From: Alphaproteobacteria bacterium
GTDB taxonomy: Bacteria > Myxococcota_A > UBA796 > GCA-2862545
Length of the DNA: 64,000 nucleotides
Direction of reading: 5' to 3'
Assembly (NCBI GenBank): GCA_020632955.1
Contig: JACKEO010000016.1
Location: 45,807-109,806 of the forward strand
In this document: positions 1-10,467 of the stretch, piece after piece
Layout: the number at the start of each line of letters is the position of its first letter
Numbering within the stretch: position 1 is the first letter of the stretch
Translations under genes and position numbers: made by a program
Notes under the pieces: model-generated
What the model was told of the DNA's origin: nothing
What the model saw: the letters and a program-made list of their open reading frames with translations, nothing else
Databases searched by the model: none

Positions 1-228
1 GAGACGCGCGTCGGGCAGCACGTCGGGTGGCGTGGACCAGATCATGCCGAGGAAACCCGGGATGCCGGACTTCAGCGAGCCGTTCCAGAGGGTCTCGAGC
101 ACCTCGTCGGGCGGGCCGTCCACGTCGGCCACCATCTCGAAGACGTGGTCGGCGCGCTCGAGCAGGCGCTCGTCGCTCGGCAGGTACCGGCACCACACCG
201 GCCAGTGCCACCTGGGTGCGCTGGGCAT
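1..228 (-). CDS. Partial gene, possibly SRPBCC-like protein (3' end outside window)
   Basis: The minus strand is open from an ATG at 228 to the left edge, giving 76 residues that begin MPSAPRWHWPVW. The stretch DHVFEMVADVDGPPDEVLE looks like the first strand and helix of an SRPBCC/polyketide-cyclase fold, where a hydrophobic strand is followed by a PP(D/E)EV helix start. That assignment is a weak inference from pattern only. The codon pattern is coding-like (G/C-rich third positions), and the start is divergent from the acetyltransferase gene at 334, leaving a 105-bp shared upstream region. The C-terminal part, where a ligand cavity would be completed, is not in the window. Confidence 0.45.
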   Translation of the reverse strand, partial: MPSAPRWHWPVWCRYLPSDERLLERADHVFEMVADVDGPPDEVLETLWNGSLKSGIPGFLGMIWSTPPDVLPDARL

Positions 229-333
229 GGACGATCCCCCTCGGTGCCGCGGGCGAGCGGAGGCTAGCACGGAGGCGGGGCGCGGGGGATGCTCCGGCCC
301 GGCCGGGTGCGGTACGGTGCGGCGGGAGGTGCG

Positions 334-960
334 ATGGCGCAGGGTGTCGTGAGCTTCCGGCCCGCCCGGGCCGAGGACGTGGACGCCGTGGTGCCGATGA
401 TCGACGCCTCGGGGCCGCAGGCCTTCGCCTGGGTCTTCCAGACGGGGCCCTCGTGGGGGGCCTCCGACTTCCTGCGGGCGGTCTTCCCCACCGGGCAGGG
501 CCAGTGGGGGTTCCAGCACCACCTGGTGGGCGAGCGCGACGGCGAGGTGGTGGCGGCGGGTGCGGCCTACACGGGCGCCGAGGCTGCCGGCTTCCTGCTC
601 ACCAGCGTGCGCCAGTTCCTCACGGTGTGCGGGCCGCTCGCGACCCCGGGGGTGGCGGCGCGGGGGCTCTGCCTGGAGCGCATCCTGCCACCGCCCGGGC
701 GCGAGGTGCTCTACCTGTGCCACCTCGGCGTGGTGCCCGAGGCGCGGTCCCAGGGCATCGGTTGGCAGCTCGTGGACGCGCTCGTCGCCTGGCGCGGACC
801 GGAGCGGGTGCTCGAGCTGGACGTGGCGCTGGACAACCCGCGGGCGGAGGCGCTCTACCGGCGCCTGGGCTTCACGCAGGTGTGGGACAGGCAGAGCACG
901 CTGCGGAACCGGTGGGCCGACGTGCCGGGGCACCGCCGCATGCGGCGCGACCCTGCGTGA
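334..960 (+). CDS. GNAT family N-acetyltransferase
   Basis: A 208-residue protein of the GCN5-related acetyltransferase fold, which transfers acetyl from acetyl-CoA to an amine. The acetyl-CoA pyrophosphate loop is visible as LGVVPEARSQGIGWQLVDAL (R/QxxGxG/A type) near residues 133-152. It is followed by the typical ELDVALDNPRAEALYRRLGF segment, in which N-P-R-A-x-x-L-Y ends in the LGF strand. The ATG at 334 was chosen because GGGAGG lies just before it and FRPA.AEDVDAV, the usual first GNAT strand and helix, follows immediately. The substrate cannot be told. It stands alone, divergent from the partial gene at the left edge and convergent with the zinc-ribbon gene. Confidence 0.85.
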   Translation: MAQGVVSFRPARAEDVDAVVPMIDASGPQAFAWVFQTGPSWGASDFLRAVFPTGQGQWGFQHHLVGERDGEVVAAGAAYTGAEAAGFLLTSVRQFLTVCGPLATPGVAARGLCLERILPPPGREVLYLCHLGVVPEARSQGIGWQLVDALVAWRGPERVLELDVALDNPRAEALYRRLGFTQVWDRQSTLRNRWADVPGHRRMRRDPA

Positions 961-1001
961 CGGTGCGTGAGTCTACGTGAGCCTGCGGAGGAAGGTCGGG
1001 A

Positions 1002-1718
1002 TCAGGCGGTGACCGCCTCGGCCTGCGAGCGCAGGAACAGCCACCGTCCGCAGCCGTCGCAGGTGACGAGGCGGCCCTGCTTCAGGTCGTTCCGCAGCTG
1101 GTAGGGCACGACGTGGCGGCAGGCGGTGCACGCGTCGCCCTCGAGCACGGCGAGGGCCGTGCCGCCTCGCTGCGTGTGCAGGCCGGTGTAGGTGCCCTGC
1201 ACCTCCCGAGGCAGCGCACGCACGCGGCTGCCACGGTCCACCTCGAGGCGCGCCTGCTCGTCGGCGAGCCGGGTGTGCTGGGCGTCGAGCCCCGGGCCGT
1301 CGGCCGCGCGCCGGGCCTCGGCCTCCGCGAGGGCCGCCTGGGCGGCGGTGCGCTCCGCGCCCACCTCGTCGCGGGCCTCCATGTCCTCCAGCGCGGCGGT
1401 CTCGTGCTCGTCGAGGAGCGCGTCGCAGCGGGCGATCTGGCGCTCGGCGGCCTCGGCGCTCCCGAAGCCCTGCGCGAGCGCGGAGCGCGCCTGGTCCCTG
1501 AGCGCCTCGAGCCGGCGGATCTCGTCGGTGTGCTTGCGCTCGTCGGCGCGCAGCTCGGCGAGGCGGGCCTCGGCGGCGGCGAGGCGGGCCTGGGCCTCGG
1601 TGCAGGCGGCGTCGAGGGCGGCCTGCTTGCGGGCCACGTGGCGGAGCTGGTCCTTGAGGGTGGCCAGGCGGTCGTCGAGGGTGGCCAGGGGGAGCAGGCT
1701 CGCCAGGTAGGGGTCCAC
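1002..1718 (-). CDS. Coiled-coil protein with C-terminal C4 zinc ribbon
   Basis: A 238-residue protein. Residues about 10-165 are an almost uninterrupted Ala/Glu/Arg-rich coiled coil. The C-terminal 55 residues carry a zinc ribbon with CTACRHVVPYQLRNDLK followed by CDGCGRWLF (two CxxC pairs). This matches the widespread 'C4-type zinc ribbon domain protein' family, whose chlamydial member CdsZ is associated with type III secretion. In free-living bacteria the role is not settled, and DNA or protein binding is only inference. Translation probably starts at a GTG at 1718, preceded by GGAGGC. The gene lies convergent with the acetyltransferase and divergent from the tRNA that follows. Confidence 0.8.
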   Translation of the reverse strand: MDPYLASLLPLATLDDRLATLKDQLRHVARKQAALDAACTEAQARLAAAEARLAELRADERKHTDEIRRLEALRDQARSALAQGFGSAEAAERQIARCDALLDEHETAALEDMEARDEVGAERTAAQAALAEAEARRAADGPGLDAQHTRLADEQARLEVDRGSRVRALPREVQGTYTGLHTQRGGTALAVLEGDACTACRHVVPYQLRNDLKQGRLVTCDGCGRWLFLRSQAEAVTA

Positions 1719-1813
1719 GCGGCCTCCGTGCCGAGGGTGTCCCCCCAGTGTGACACGCGCGGGCCGGAGCGGGAAGGGACGCGGGGCGGGGGAGGCATTA
1801 GGGGCGAGGGGTC

Positions 1814-1887
1814 GGGCCCATAGCTCAGTTGGTCAGAGCACGCGGCTCATACCCGCAGGGTCCCAGGTTCGAGTCCTGGTGGGCCCA
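1814..1887 (+). tRNA. tRNA with CAU anticodon (elongator Met or Ile2)
   Basis: A complete 74-nt cloverleaf can be drawn. The acceptor arms are GGGCCCA/TGGGCCC, the D-stem is GCTC/GAGC, the anticodon loop is CTCATAC with anticodon CAT, the variable loop is GGGTC, and the T-arm is CCAGG TTCGAGT CCTGG. The discriminator base is A and the 3' CCA is not encoded. The outer anticodon-stem pair (C27/A43) is a mismatch. CAU is read by initiator Met, elongator Met and lysidine-modified Ile tRNAs. The first pair here is G-C, so an initiator is unlikely. Met versus Ile2 cannot be settled from sequence alone. A TTAGGG box at 1798-1803 could be its -10. Confidence 0.9.
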
Positions 1888-1935
1888 GACGCCTCTTGCC
1901 GGGTTCGGGTGAGCGTCGGTGGTGGGGCTTCGCGC

Positions 1936-2268
1936 GGCGGGCTGATGCTTGGACGTCTCTCCGTCGGGCTCGCTTCGCTCACACGCCCTCCTACGAGACG
2001 CCCTGCGCCGCCCGCCGCGCGAAGCCGCGCACCGCGACGGTCCCCGATCCGGCCGGGGCGACCGGGTCCGCCAGGCGTCGAAGGGATGGCTTGGGGCGGG
2101 CTGATGCTTGGACGTCTCTCCGTCGGGCTCTGCTTCGCTCACACGCCCTCCTACGAGACGCCCTGCGCCGCCCGCCGCGCGAAGCCGTGCACCGCGACGG
2201 TCCCCGATCCGGCCGGGCGACCGGGTCCGCCAGCGTCGAAGGGGCTGGCTTGGGGGGCGGCGGGCTGA
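1936..2268. repeat. Tandem ~159-bp non-coding repeat (two copies plus a third start)
   Basis: Copy 1 (1936-2094) and copy 2 (2095-2256) are nearly identical apart from a few substitutions and 1-2 base indels. The first bases of a third copy (GGCGGGCTGA) follow at 2259-2268. Copy 1 is bounded by a perfect 16-bp inverted repeat: GCTTCGCGCGGCGGGC at 1927-1942 and its complement at 2010-2025. Inside lies a shorter CGTCTC/GAGACG inverted pair. The right arm is kept in copy 2 (2170-2185), but the left arm has decayed. All frames read through as low-complexity Arg/Pro/Ala, and out-of-phase indels between the copies argue against coding. No gene is seen from 1888 to 2269. Confidence 0.85.
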
Positions 2269-2269
2269 A

Positions 2270-2793
2270 GACGGTCGCGCAGGGGAGACTCCCACCAAGC
2301 GACCAGGTGGGCAGATGTCGCCGTGGAAGCCGAGGCCGTCGAGGGCAGGGGCGGCGCGGCTTCGCGCTGGGCGAGGTCGGCGAGGACGAGGTCGAGGACC
2401 GGGAGGGCGAGGAGGGGGGAGGAAGGGGACGAGGCGGCGGAGGCGCGGCTGGGCGCGGGTGGCGTCGGCGTCGAATGCCAGGGTGGTGGCGGTGGCGAGC
2501 AGGGCTGTCGTGGCCAGGGCGAGGAGGACGGCGAAGGCGACGAGCGCGAGCGTGGGCGGGCGGGACGCCGAGCGGGTCCCAATGGCGACGGGAGGAGGGA
2601 GCTGCGGCCCCCGGCGCCGCCCAGCAGCGCGAGCAGTCCGCCGGGGAGCAGCGCCAGCGCAGCGCCGCGGGCCGGCGCGAGGGCGGCACATCGCGGGCGT
2701 GAGGAGCGTGAGGCCCAGCGTGAGGACCGTGAGGAGGAGGTGGGCACCCGCGAGGACGCGCACGGCGAGCTCTGGCGCGCCGAGGGTGGACAT
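2270..2793 (-). pseudogene. Membrane protein gene, apparently frameshifted
   Basis: An ATG at 2793, preceded by a GAGG ribosome site, opens a frame whose first 35 residues form a clear membrane helix (VRVLAGAHLLLTVLTLGLTL). The frame then turns into shadow-like Arg/Pro sequence. A second helix (GGLLALLGGAG) appears in another frame, and a third helix (LALVAFAVLLALATTALLA) returns in the first frame. The next coding-like stretch (LALPVLDLVLADLAQREAA) is again in the other frame after a C-rich run. At least three shifts would be needed to join them, so this is either a decayed gene or a poorly assembled stretch. No stop can be fixed before the repeat downstream. Family unknown. Confidence 0.45.
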
Positions 2794-2817
2794 GGCGTGC
2801 CTCGGGAGGGGGGAGGG

Positions 2818-3283
2818 TCAGATGTCGAGGTTCATGCTGCTCGAACTCCAGCTGGAGCTCGCCCAGCTGGGGCGCGAGCAGGCCGGCGAGGGTGGAGGCG
2901 GCGCCCACGGCGAGGAGGGCCGACGCGAGGACCAGGGGGGCGAGGAGGCGGAGTCGCTGCGGGCGGGGCATCGCGGCGCGTCGCGGACGACGCACGGTCT
3001 GGGCGAGGACGCCGAGGATGGCGAGCTGGGCGGCCGTGGCCCAGCCGAGGAGGGGCGTGGAGAGGGCGAGGAGGTCCTCGGGGGACGCGAGGAGGGGTGC
3101 CGCCAGGCCTGCCAGCGCGAGCGCCACGGCGGCCGCGAGGAGCGGCAGGGACCACGCGGAGGGGGAGGAGGGCTCCTGGACCGCCTCGTCCCGGGCGGCG
3201 GGCCACAGGAACCACGCGCCAGCGGCCAGCAGGGGAATCGGAGCGATCAGGACGGCGAGGGCGAGGTAGCCGACGGGCTGCAT
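2818..3283 (-). pseudogene. Four-helix membrane protein gene, 3' end probably frameshifted
   Basis: From an ATG at 3283 the product has four strong membrane helices: YLALAVLIAPIPLLAAGAWF near residue 5, SLPLLAAAVALALAGLAAPL near 45, an LLGWATAAQLAILGVLAQT helix near 78, and LLAPLVLASALLAVGAAS near 112. After about residue 140 the frame becomes unstructured and runs over the next gene. A one-base shift would instead end the protein with SSMNLDI and a TGA at 2818-2820, only 24 bases before the next ATG. That is the usual spacing for an operon partner. I infer a small membrane protein with a frameshift near its C-terminus. No family is recognised, and an assembly error is possible. Confidence 0.45.
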
Positions 3284-3400
3284 GGAGGACTCCGGGCTGG
3301 GTGGGTCTCCTTCACCCCTGTGTGTGCAGATCCTGCGCAGGCCGCGTGGCGAAGCAGCGGAAGGGCGAGGGCCCGGCGAGGGACGGACGCCGCCGACCCG

Positions 3401-4177
3401 TCACCTGCCGAGGAGCGGCCTGTACTCGGGCGGCAGCACCGCGCGCAGCCGGGGCGCGGCCACCAGCTCGTGCAGCGGAGGCGCGAGGTCGTCGACCGCA
3501 GTCGCGGGAGGCGGGGGCGCGTGCTCGACCTCTGCGATCGCGGTGGCGAGGGCGAGCAGCTCCGGGTGGACGCGGGGCGCGTCGATCTCGGCGTGCCGGA
3601 GGGGGCGGACCGGATCGCGCACCGGACCTGCCAGTGCCGGCACGGCGGCGTCGCCGAGACGGCGGGCGGTCGCGCCCGCGAGGCCGATGCCGGCGAGCCC
3701 GAGGCCCACGACCACCAGCGGGGGCAGACCCGACAGGAAGGCCACCATCACCATCAGGCCCACCACGGCCAGCGAGCCCAGGGCTGTCGCGGTCACCACG
3801 CCCGCGCGCACCAGGGAGGCCCGGGCGGAGGGGACGAGGGCGGTGCTCGGTGTGCCCGCCTCGGGTCGTGCCGTGGCCACGGCATCGTGCAGCGCCGCGC
3901 GGGCCAGGAGCCGCAGGCGGTCGGCGTCCGCGTCGGGACGCGCGCCCCACAGGCGCACGCGCACCCGCGGCTGCCCGCCCCGGTCGAGTGCGAGCACCCA
4001 GGTGTCGACGTCGCACACGAGGACCACGTCCTGGCGGCGGGGGCCGGTGGGCACCGCTGCCACGTGCACCACGAGCGCCGTGCCGTCCGACGACCACGCG
4101 CTCCCCACCTCGCGCAGCGCCCGCCCGGCGAGCTCACGCAGCACGCGCAGGTTCGGGCTGGAGGCGGAGGAGGTCAT
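3401..4177 (-). CDS. Hypothetical membrane protein
   Basis: A 258-residue protein of unknown function. The N-terminal 110 residues look like a mixed alpha/beta cytosolic domain (strands VVHVAAV, DVVLVCDV, VRVRLWG). Two adjacent hydrophobic segments follow at about residues 128-165 (ALGSLAVVGLMVMVAFLSGL and PPLVVVGLGLAGIGLAG), forming a membrane hairpin. The last 80 residues are again soluble and Pro/Ala-rich. The ATG at 4177 follows a GGAGGAGG ribosome site. It is the last intact gene in the run behind rpoD but is separated from it by 136 bp holding a long inverted repeat, so it may have its own transcript. Confidence 0.6.
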   Translation of the reverse strand: MTSSASSPNLRVLRELAGRALREVGSAWSSDGTALVVHVAAVPTGPRRQDVVLVCDVDTWVLALDRGGQPRVRVRLWGARPDADADRLRLLARAALHDAVATARPEAGTPSTALVPSARASLVRAGVVTATALGSLAVVGLMVMVAFLSGLPPLVVVGLGLAGIGLAGATARRLGDAAVPALAGPVRDPVRPLRHAEIDAPRVHPELLALATAIAEVEHAPPPPATAVDDLAPPLHELVAAPRLRAVLPPEYRPLLGR

Positions 4178-4190
4178 GAGACCGTGTCAC

Positions 4191-4312
4191 CCGGCGGGGC
4201 TGGGTGCGGTGGAGGCGAGGAGCGGCGCGAGCACCGGAGGGAGCGTGCCGTGCGCACGTGACCGAGGAGCGCAGGGCAGCGACGAAGCATCGACCGTGCC
4301 CAGCCCCGCCGG
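4191..4312. repeat. Widely spaced inverted repeat just downstream of rpoD
   Basis: CCGGCGGGGCTGGG at 4191-4204 is repeated as its exact reverse complement at 4299-4312, immediately beside the rpoD stop codon. Pairing continues imperfectly for a few more bases inside. The 94-nt loop is large for an intrinsic terminator and there is no U-tract, so a long-range mRNA structure at the rpoD 3' end is possible but unproven. Confidence 0.6.
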
Positions 4313-4313
4313 A

Positions 4314-6020
<1,707 letters not shown>

Positions 6021-6283
6021 CGAGACGTCGACTCCTCGTTGAGGATCATGAGGCGCACCCGGCCGGCGGACGTCGCGTGGGAGTCGTCGAGAGCTTGGCT
6101 TCGAACAGGACGATCACCTTGAGTGCGACATCGTGGCCCGCGGACTGCGCGACGCGGCCCGTGCGGTGGTGCCAGGCTTGGCAAGACCTGGACAACTCGG
6201 CGGTAACAGGACGTCACGCTGCGGGCCACCGCAGAGCGTGCGGGAAGGGCCGGGGCAAGGCGGTCCTCGGGCAGCGGGAGGGC

Positions 6284-8107
6284 CTACGGGAGGGCGTCTG
6301 CGGGCTCGTCGTCGGGCTCCAGCAGGGTGATGGCGAGCTCCAGATCCGCGGTGTCGAGGGCGCGATCCAGCGAGCGCCGGCGCAACGAGACCACGTGCTT
6401 GCGGGTGCTCGCCGCACGGGCGCGGTCGAAGTCGCGGGCGCGCGCGGCGTCCGCGGCGTCGGCGGTGGCCAGGGCGAGCTCCTCGTCCCACTGCGGACGG
6501 GCCATGCGGGCGAGCACCTCCACCACGGCCCGCGCCGCCTCGTCGGGCGCGTAGAGGGCGGACCGCGCGGCGATGGCGGCGAGCGCGCGCATCACGCCGG
6601 GGTCCTCCTCGTCGTCGAGCACGGCGGCGAGGGTCTCGCCCTGGAGGAGCCGCGACACCAGGCGGGCGAGGACGGCGTCGGTGGCGATCAGGCCCGGATC
6701 CACCCGCCGGACCAGGTCGCCCACCTCCTCGGCCCGGTGCACCAGCAGCCAGAGCAGGTGCACCGCGTCGACGTGCGGACGCCACCCGGCGCGCGGCTCG
6801 GGCCGCGGCGCCTCGTCGGGCGCGCGGTGGGCGTGCGCGCGGGCCCAGGCGAGCAGCTCGCCCTCGTGGATCCTGAGGACGGGCGCGAGCTCGGCCACCT
6901 GGCCCGGCGTGAGGCCGTGCAGCATCTCGGCGAGCTCGTCGCGCGCACGCGCCTTGCCGGCCGCCGTGAGGCCGTAGGCGGCGACCTTGCGCGCCGCCAC
7001 CCACGCGAGGAGGGGCTCGGCGCGCGCGAGCAGGCCCGCCATCGCCTCGGCGCCCTGCTCCCGGAGGAGGTCGTCGGGGTCCTTGGCGTCGGGGATCTGC
7101 AGACGCAGACCCTGGATGCCGGCCTGCTCGAGCAGCGGCAGCGTGCGTTCCGCGGCGCGGGTGCCGGCTTCGTCGGCGTCGAGCAGCACGACCACCGTGC
7201 GGGTGAGGCGACGCAGCTTCGCCACGTGCTCGGGCGTGAGCGACGTGCCGCAGGTGGCCACGGTCTCGCGGAAGCCCGCCTGGTGCATCGACAGCACGTC
7301 GAAGTAGCCCTCGACGAGGATGACGCGGTCGGCCTGGCCCACCGCGCGGCGCGCGGCGTCGAGGCCGTACAGCACGTGGGACTTCTGGTAGAGCTTCGTC
7401 TCGGGGCTGTTGATGTACTTGGGCCCGTCGCCCTCGAGCAGCCGTCCGCCGAAGGCGATGACCCGGCCGCGGTCGTCCCGGATGGGGAGGATCACCCGCG
7501 CACGGAAGGCGTCGTACGAGCCGTCGCCCCCGGGGCGCGGCTTGGCGAGGCCGGCCTCCACGACGAGGCCGGTGGGGAAGCCCTTGCGCTGCAGGTGGTC
7601 GAGGGTGCGCGTCCAGCCCTCCGGGGCCCAGCCCACCCGGGCCTCGCGCGCCAGCTCCGCCGACAGGTCGCGGCGCTGGAGGTAGGCGCGGGCCTGCTCG
7701 CCCTCGGGGCCGGTCCAGAGCTGGGCCTCGAAGAAGGTGGCCGCCTCCTCCAGCACGTCGTAGAGCGTGGCCCGCTTGCGGAGGTTGTCGCGCTCCTCGC
7801 GGGACAGCTCCCGCTCCTCGATCGTGACGCCCGCGGGCCCCGCCAGCTCCTTCACCGCCTCCACGAAGGACAGGCCCTCGATCTCGGCGAGGAAGCGGAA
7901 GACGTCGCCCGACGCGTGGCAGCCGAAGCAGTGGTACATCGCCTTGGACGGCACCACGTGGAAGCTGGGCGTCTTCTCCTGGTGGAAGGGGCAGAGGCCC
8001 ACCCACGAGTTCCCCCGTCGCTGCAGCTGCACGTGCCGCGACACCACCTCGACGATCTCGGTGCGATCGCGGATCGCCTCGACGATCTCGCGGGGGATGC
8101 GGGCCAT
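6284..8107 (-). CDS. dnaG: DNA primase
   Basis: A 607-residue primase that makes RNA primers for replication. The N-terminal CHC2 zinc site is intact: GLCPFHQEKTPSFHV, then HCFGCHASGD, around residues 38-70. The TOPRIM catalytic core is present, with LVEGYFDVLSMHQAG carrying the catalytic Glu and VVLLDADEAGTRA carrying the metal-binding Asp pair. The C-terminal ~170 residues are helical and divergent, as usual for the helicase-binding domain. Length is normal for the family. The ATG at 8107 begins MARIPREIVEAIRDRTEIVEV, the usual primase start. It sits between murA (43 bp upstream) and rpoD, so the cell's priming, wall and transcription genes probably share a transcript. Confidence 0.97.
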   Translation of the reverse strand: MARIPREIVEAIRDRTEIVEVVSRHVQLQRRGNSWVGLCPFHQEKTPSFHVVPSKAMYHCFGCHASGDVFRFLAEIEGLSFVEAVKELAGPAGVTIEERELSREERDNLRKRATLYDVLEEAATFFEAQLWTGPEGEQARAYLQRRDLSAELAREARVGWAPEGWTRTLDHLQRKGFPTGLVVEAGLAKPRPGGDGSYDAFRARVILPIRDDRGRVIAFGGRLLEGDGPKYINSPETKLYQKSHVLYGLDAARRAVGQADRVILVEGYFDVLSMHQAGFRETVATCGTSLTPEHVAKLRRLTRTVVVLLDADEAGTRAAERTLPLLEQAGIQGLRLQIPDAKDPDDLLREQGAEAMAGLLARAEPLLAWVAARKVAAYGLTAAGKARARDELAEMLHGLTPGQVAELAPVLRIHEGELLAWARAHAHRAPDEAPRPEPRAGWRPHVDAVHLLWLLVHRAEEVGDLVRRVDPGLIATDAVLARLVSRLLQGETLAAVLDDEEDPGVMRALAAIAARSALYAPDEAARAVVEVLARMARPQWDEELALATADAADAARARDFDRARAASTRKHVVSLRRRSLDRALDTADLELAITLLEPDDEPADALP

Positions 8108-8150
8108 GGCGGACCTGGGGCTGGCGGGGGAGCGTAGCCTGCCCGGGGGG

Positions 8151-9470
<1,320 letters not shown>

Positions 9471-9553
9471 GGATCGACCGGGGGAGGGGCCGCAGGGCGG
9501 CAGGCGGGGAGGATGCGGGCGGAGGACGCGCGGACGGCGCCGGGGCGGACAGC

Positions 9554-10426
9554 CTACTCCTCGGCGACCCGTGCGTGCAGGGCGCGCAGCGCCTCCATCT
9601 GCCGTCGGGACGCCCGCCAGGGGATCTCCGGGTGATCCAGGGCGAAGTTGATGCGGTGCACCATGCCGCGCACGCTGCCCACCTGGCCGTTCGACAGGCG
9701 CGCCCGCTGCAGGGCCTCCCGGAGCACCACGGCGAGCTGCTCGGGCCGACGCGCGCGCTTGTGGCCCACGCGGTTGAGCAGCGCCACGGCCTCCACGACG
9801 GCGGGCTCCAGCGTGAGCAGGTCGGCGGGGTCGTTCGGCCGGACGTGCCGGTCGAGGCTGGCGGTGGTGCGCTCGGCGCGCCGGCCGGCCACCACCCGGC
9901 CCGGGGCGGGCAGGCCCTCGGCGCGGGCGGCCTCGAAGATCCGGTGCGCGATCACCGTGGCGGCCATCGCGAGGTTGAGGCTGGCGTGCTCCGCGGTGGG
10001 GATGCGGATCAGCGCCTCGCAGCGGTTCGTGGCCTCGGCGGGCAGCCCCAGGTCCTCGCGACCGAAGAGCACGGCGGTGACGCGCCCCGGATCGTCCAGC
10101 AGGGCCTCTGCGGCCTGATCGGGCTCGAGCACGGTCTGCCCGTGGCGGCGGTGACGGGCCGTGGTGCCCAGCAGGCGGTGCACGCCCACGAGGGCCTCGT
10201 CCAGCGTGGACACCAGCTCCAGCTCGCCGACGAGGTCGTGGGCGCCGGGTGCCATCCAGCGCACCCGCTCGGGGTCGAAGCTCGGCGCGGGATCGACGAT
10301 CACCAGGCGGCGCAGGCCGAAGTTGGCCATCGCCCGCACCACGCCGCCCACGTTGCCGGGCTGCTGCGGCTGGACGAGGACGAAGACGACCTCGCGGGCG
10401 AGGCGATCGGCGAGCGGCAGCGTCAC
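9554..10426 (-). CDS. TrmH/SpoU-family RNA 2'-O-methyltransferase (TrmJ-like)
   Basis: A 290-residue SPOUT methyltransferase. The three knot motifs are visible: PQQPGNVGGVVRAMANFGL (motif 1, with N-x-G-x-x-x-R), LFGREDLGLPAE (motif 2) and IPTAEHASLNLAMAATVIA (motif 3). This motif set and the C-terminal helical extension of about 110 residues fit the TrmJ branch, which methylates tRNA position 32, but rRNA enzymes of the family look similar. The likely start is a GTG at 10426 (VTLPLADRLAREVVFVLVQP), because sequence further upstream in frame overlaps the Hsp70 gene and looks like shadow. It lies between hsp70 and murA on the same strand. Confidence 0.88.
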   Translation of the reverse strand: MTLPLADRLAREVVFVLVQPQQPGNVGGVVRAMANFGLRRLVIVDPAPSFDPERVRWMAPGAHDLVGELELVSTLDEALVGVHRLLGTTARHRRHGQTVLEPDQAAEALLDDPGRVTAVLFGREDLGLPAEATNRCEALIRIPTAEHASLNLAMAATVIAHRIFEAARAEGLPAPGRVVAGRRAERTTASLDRHVRPNDPADLLTLEPAVVEAVALLNRVGHKRARRPEQLAVVLREALQRARLSNGQVGSVRGMVHRINFALDHPEIPWRASRRQMEALRALHARVAEE

Positions 10427-10467
10427 GCGCAGCGCCGGCGTGCGACCGGGGTGGTGCGCATCGGCCG

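Noticed and set aside
1825..2793. A 322-codon minus-strand frame ending in ...NLGPCGYEPRALTN
   Set aside because: Its C-terminus is the antisense of the tRNA-CAU gene and its middle is the tandem repeat; only the first ~35 codons look coding and are reported as a pseudogene.
6172..6191. Bulged hairpin CCAGG...CCTGG between dnaG and rpoD as terminator
   Set aside because: Short interrupted stem and no T-tract; it could be chance.
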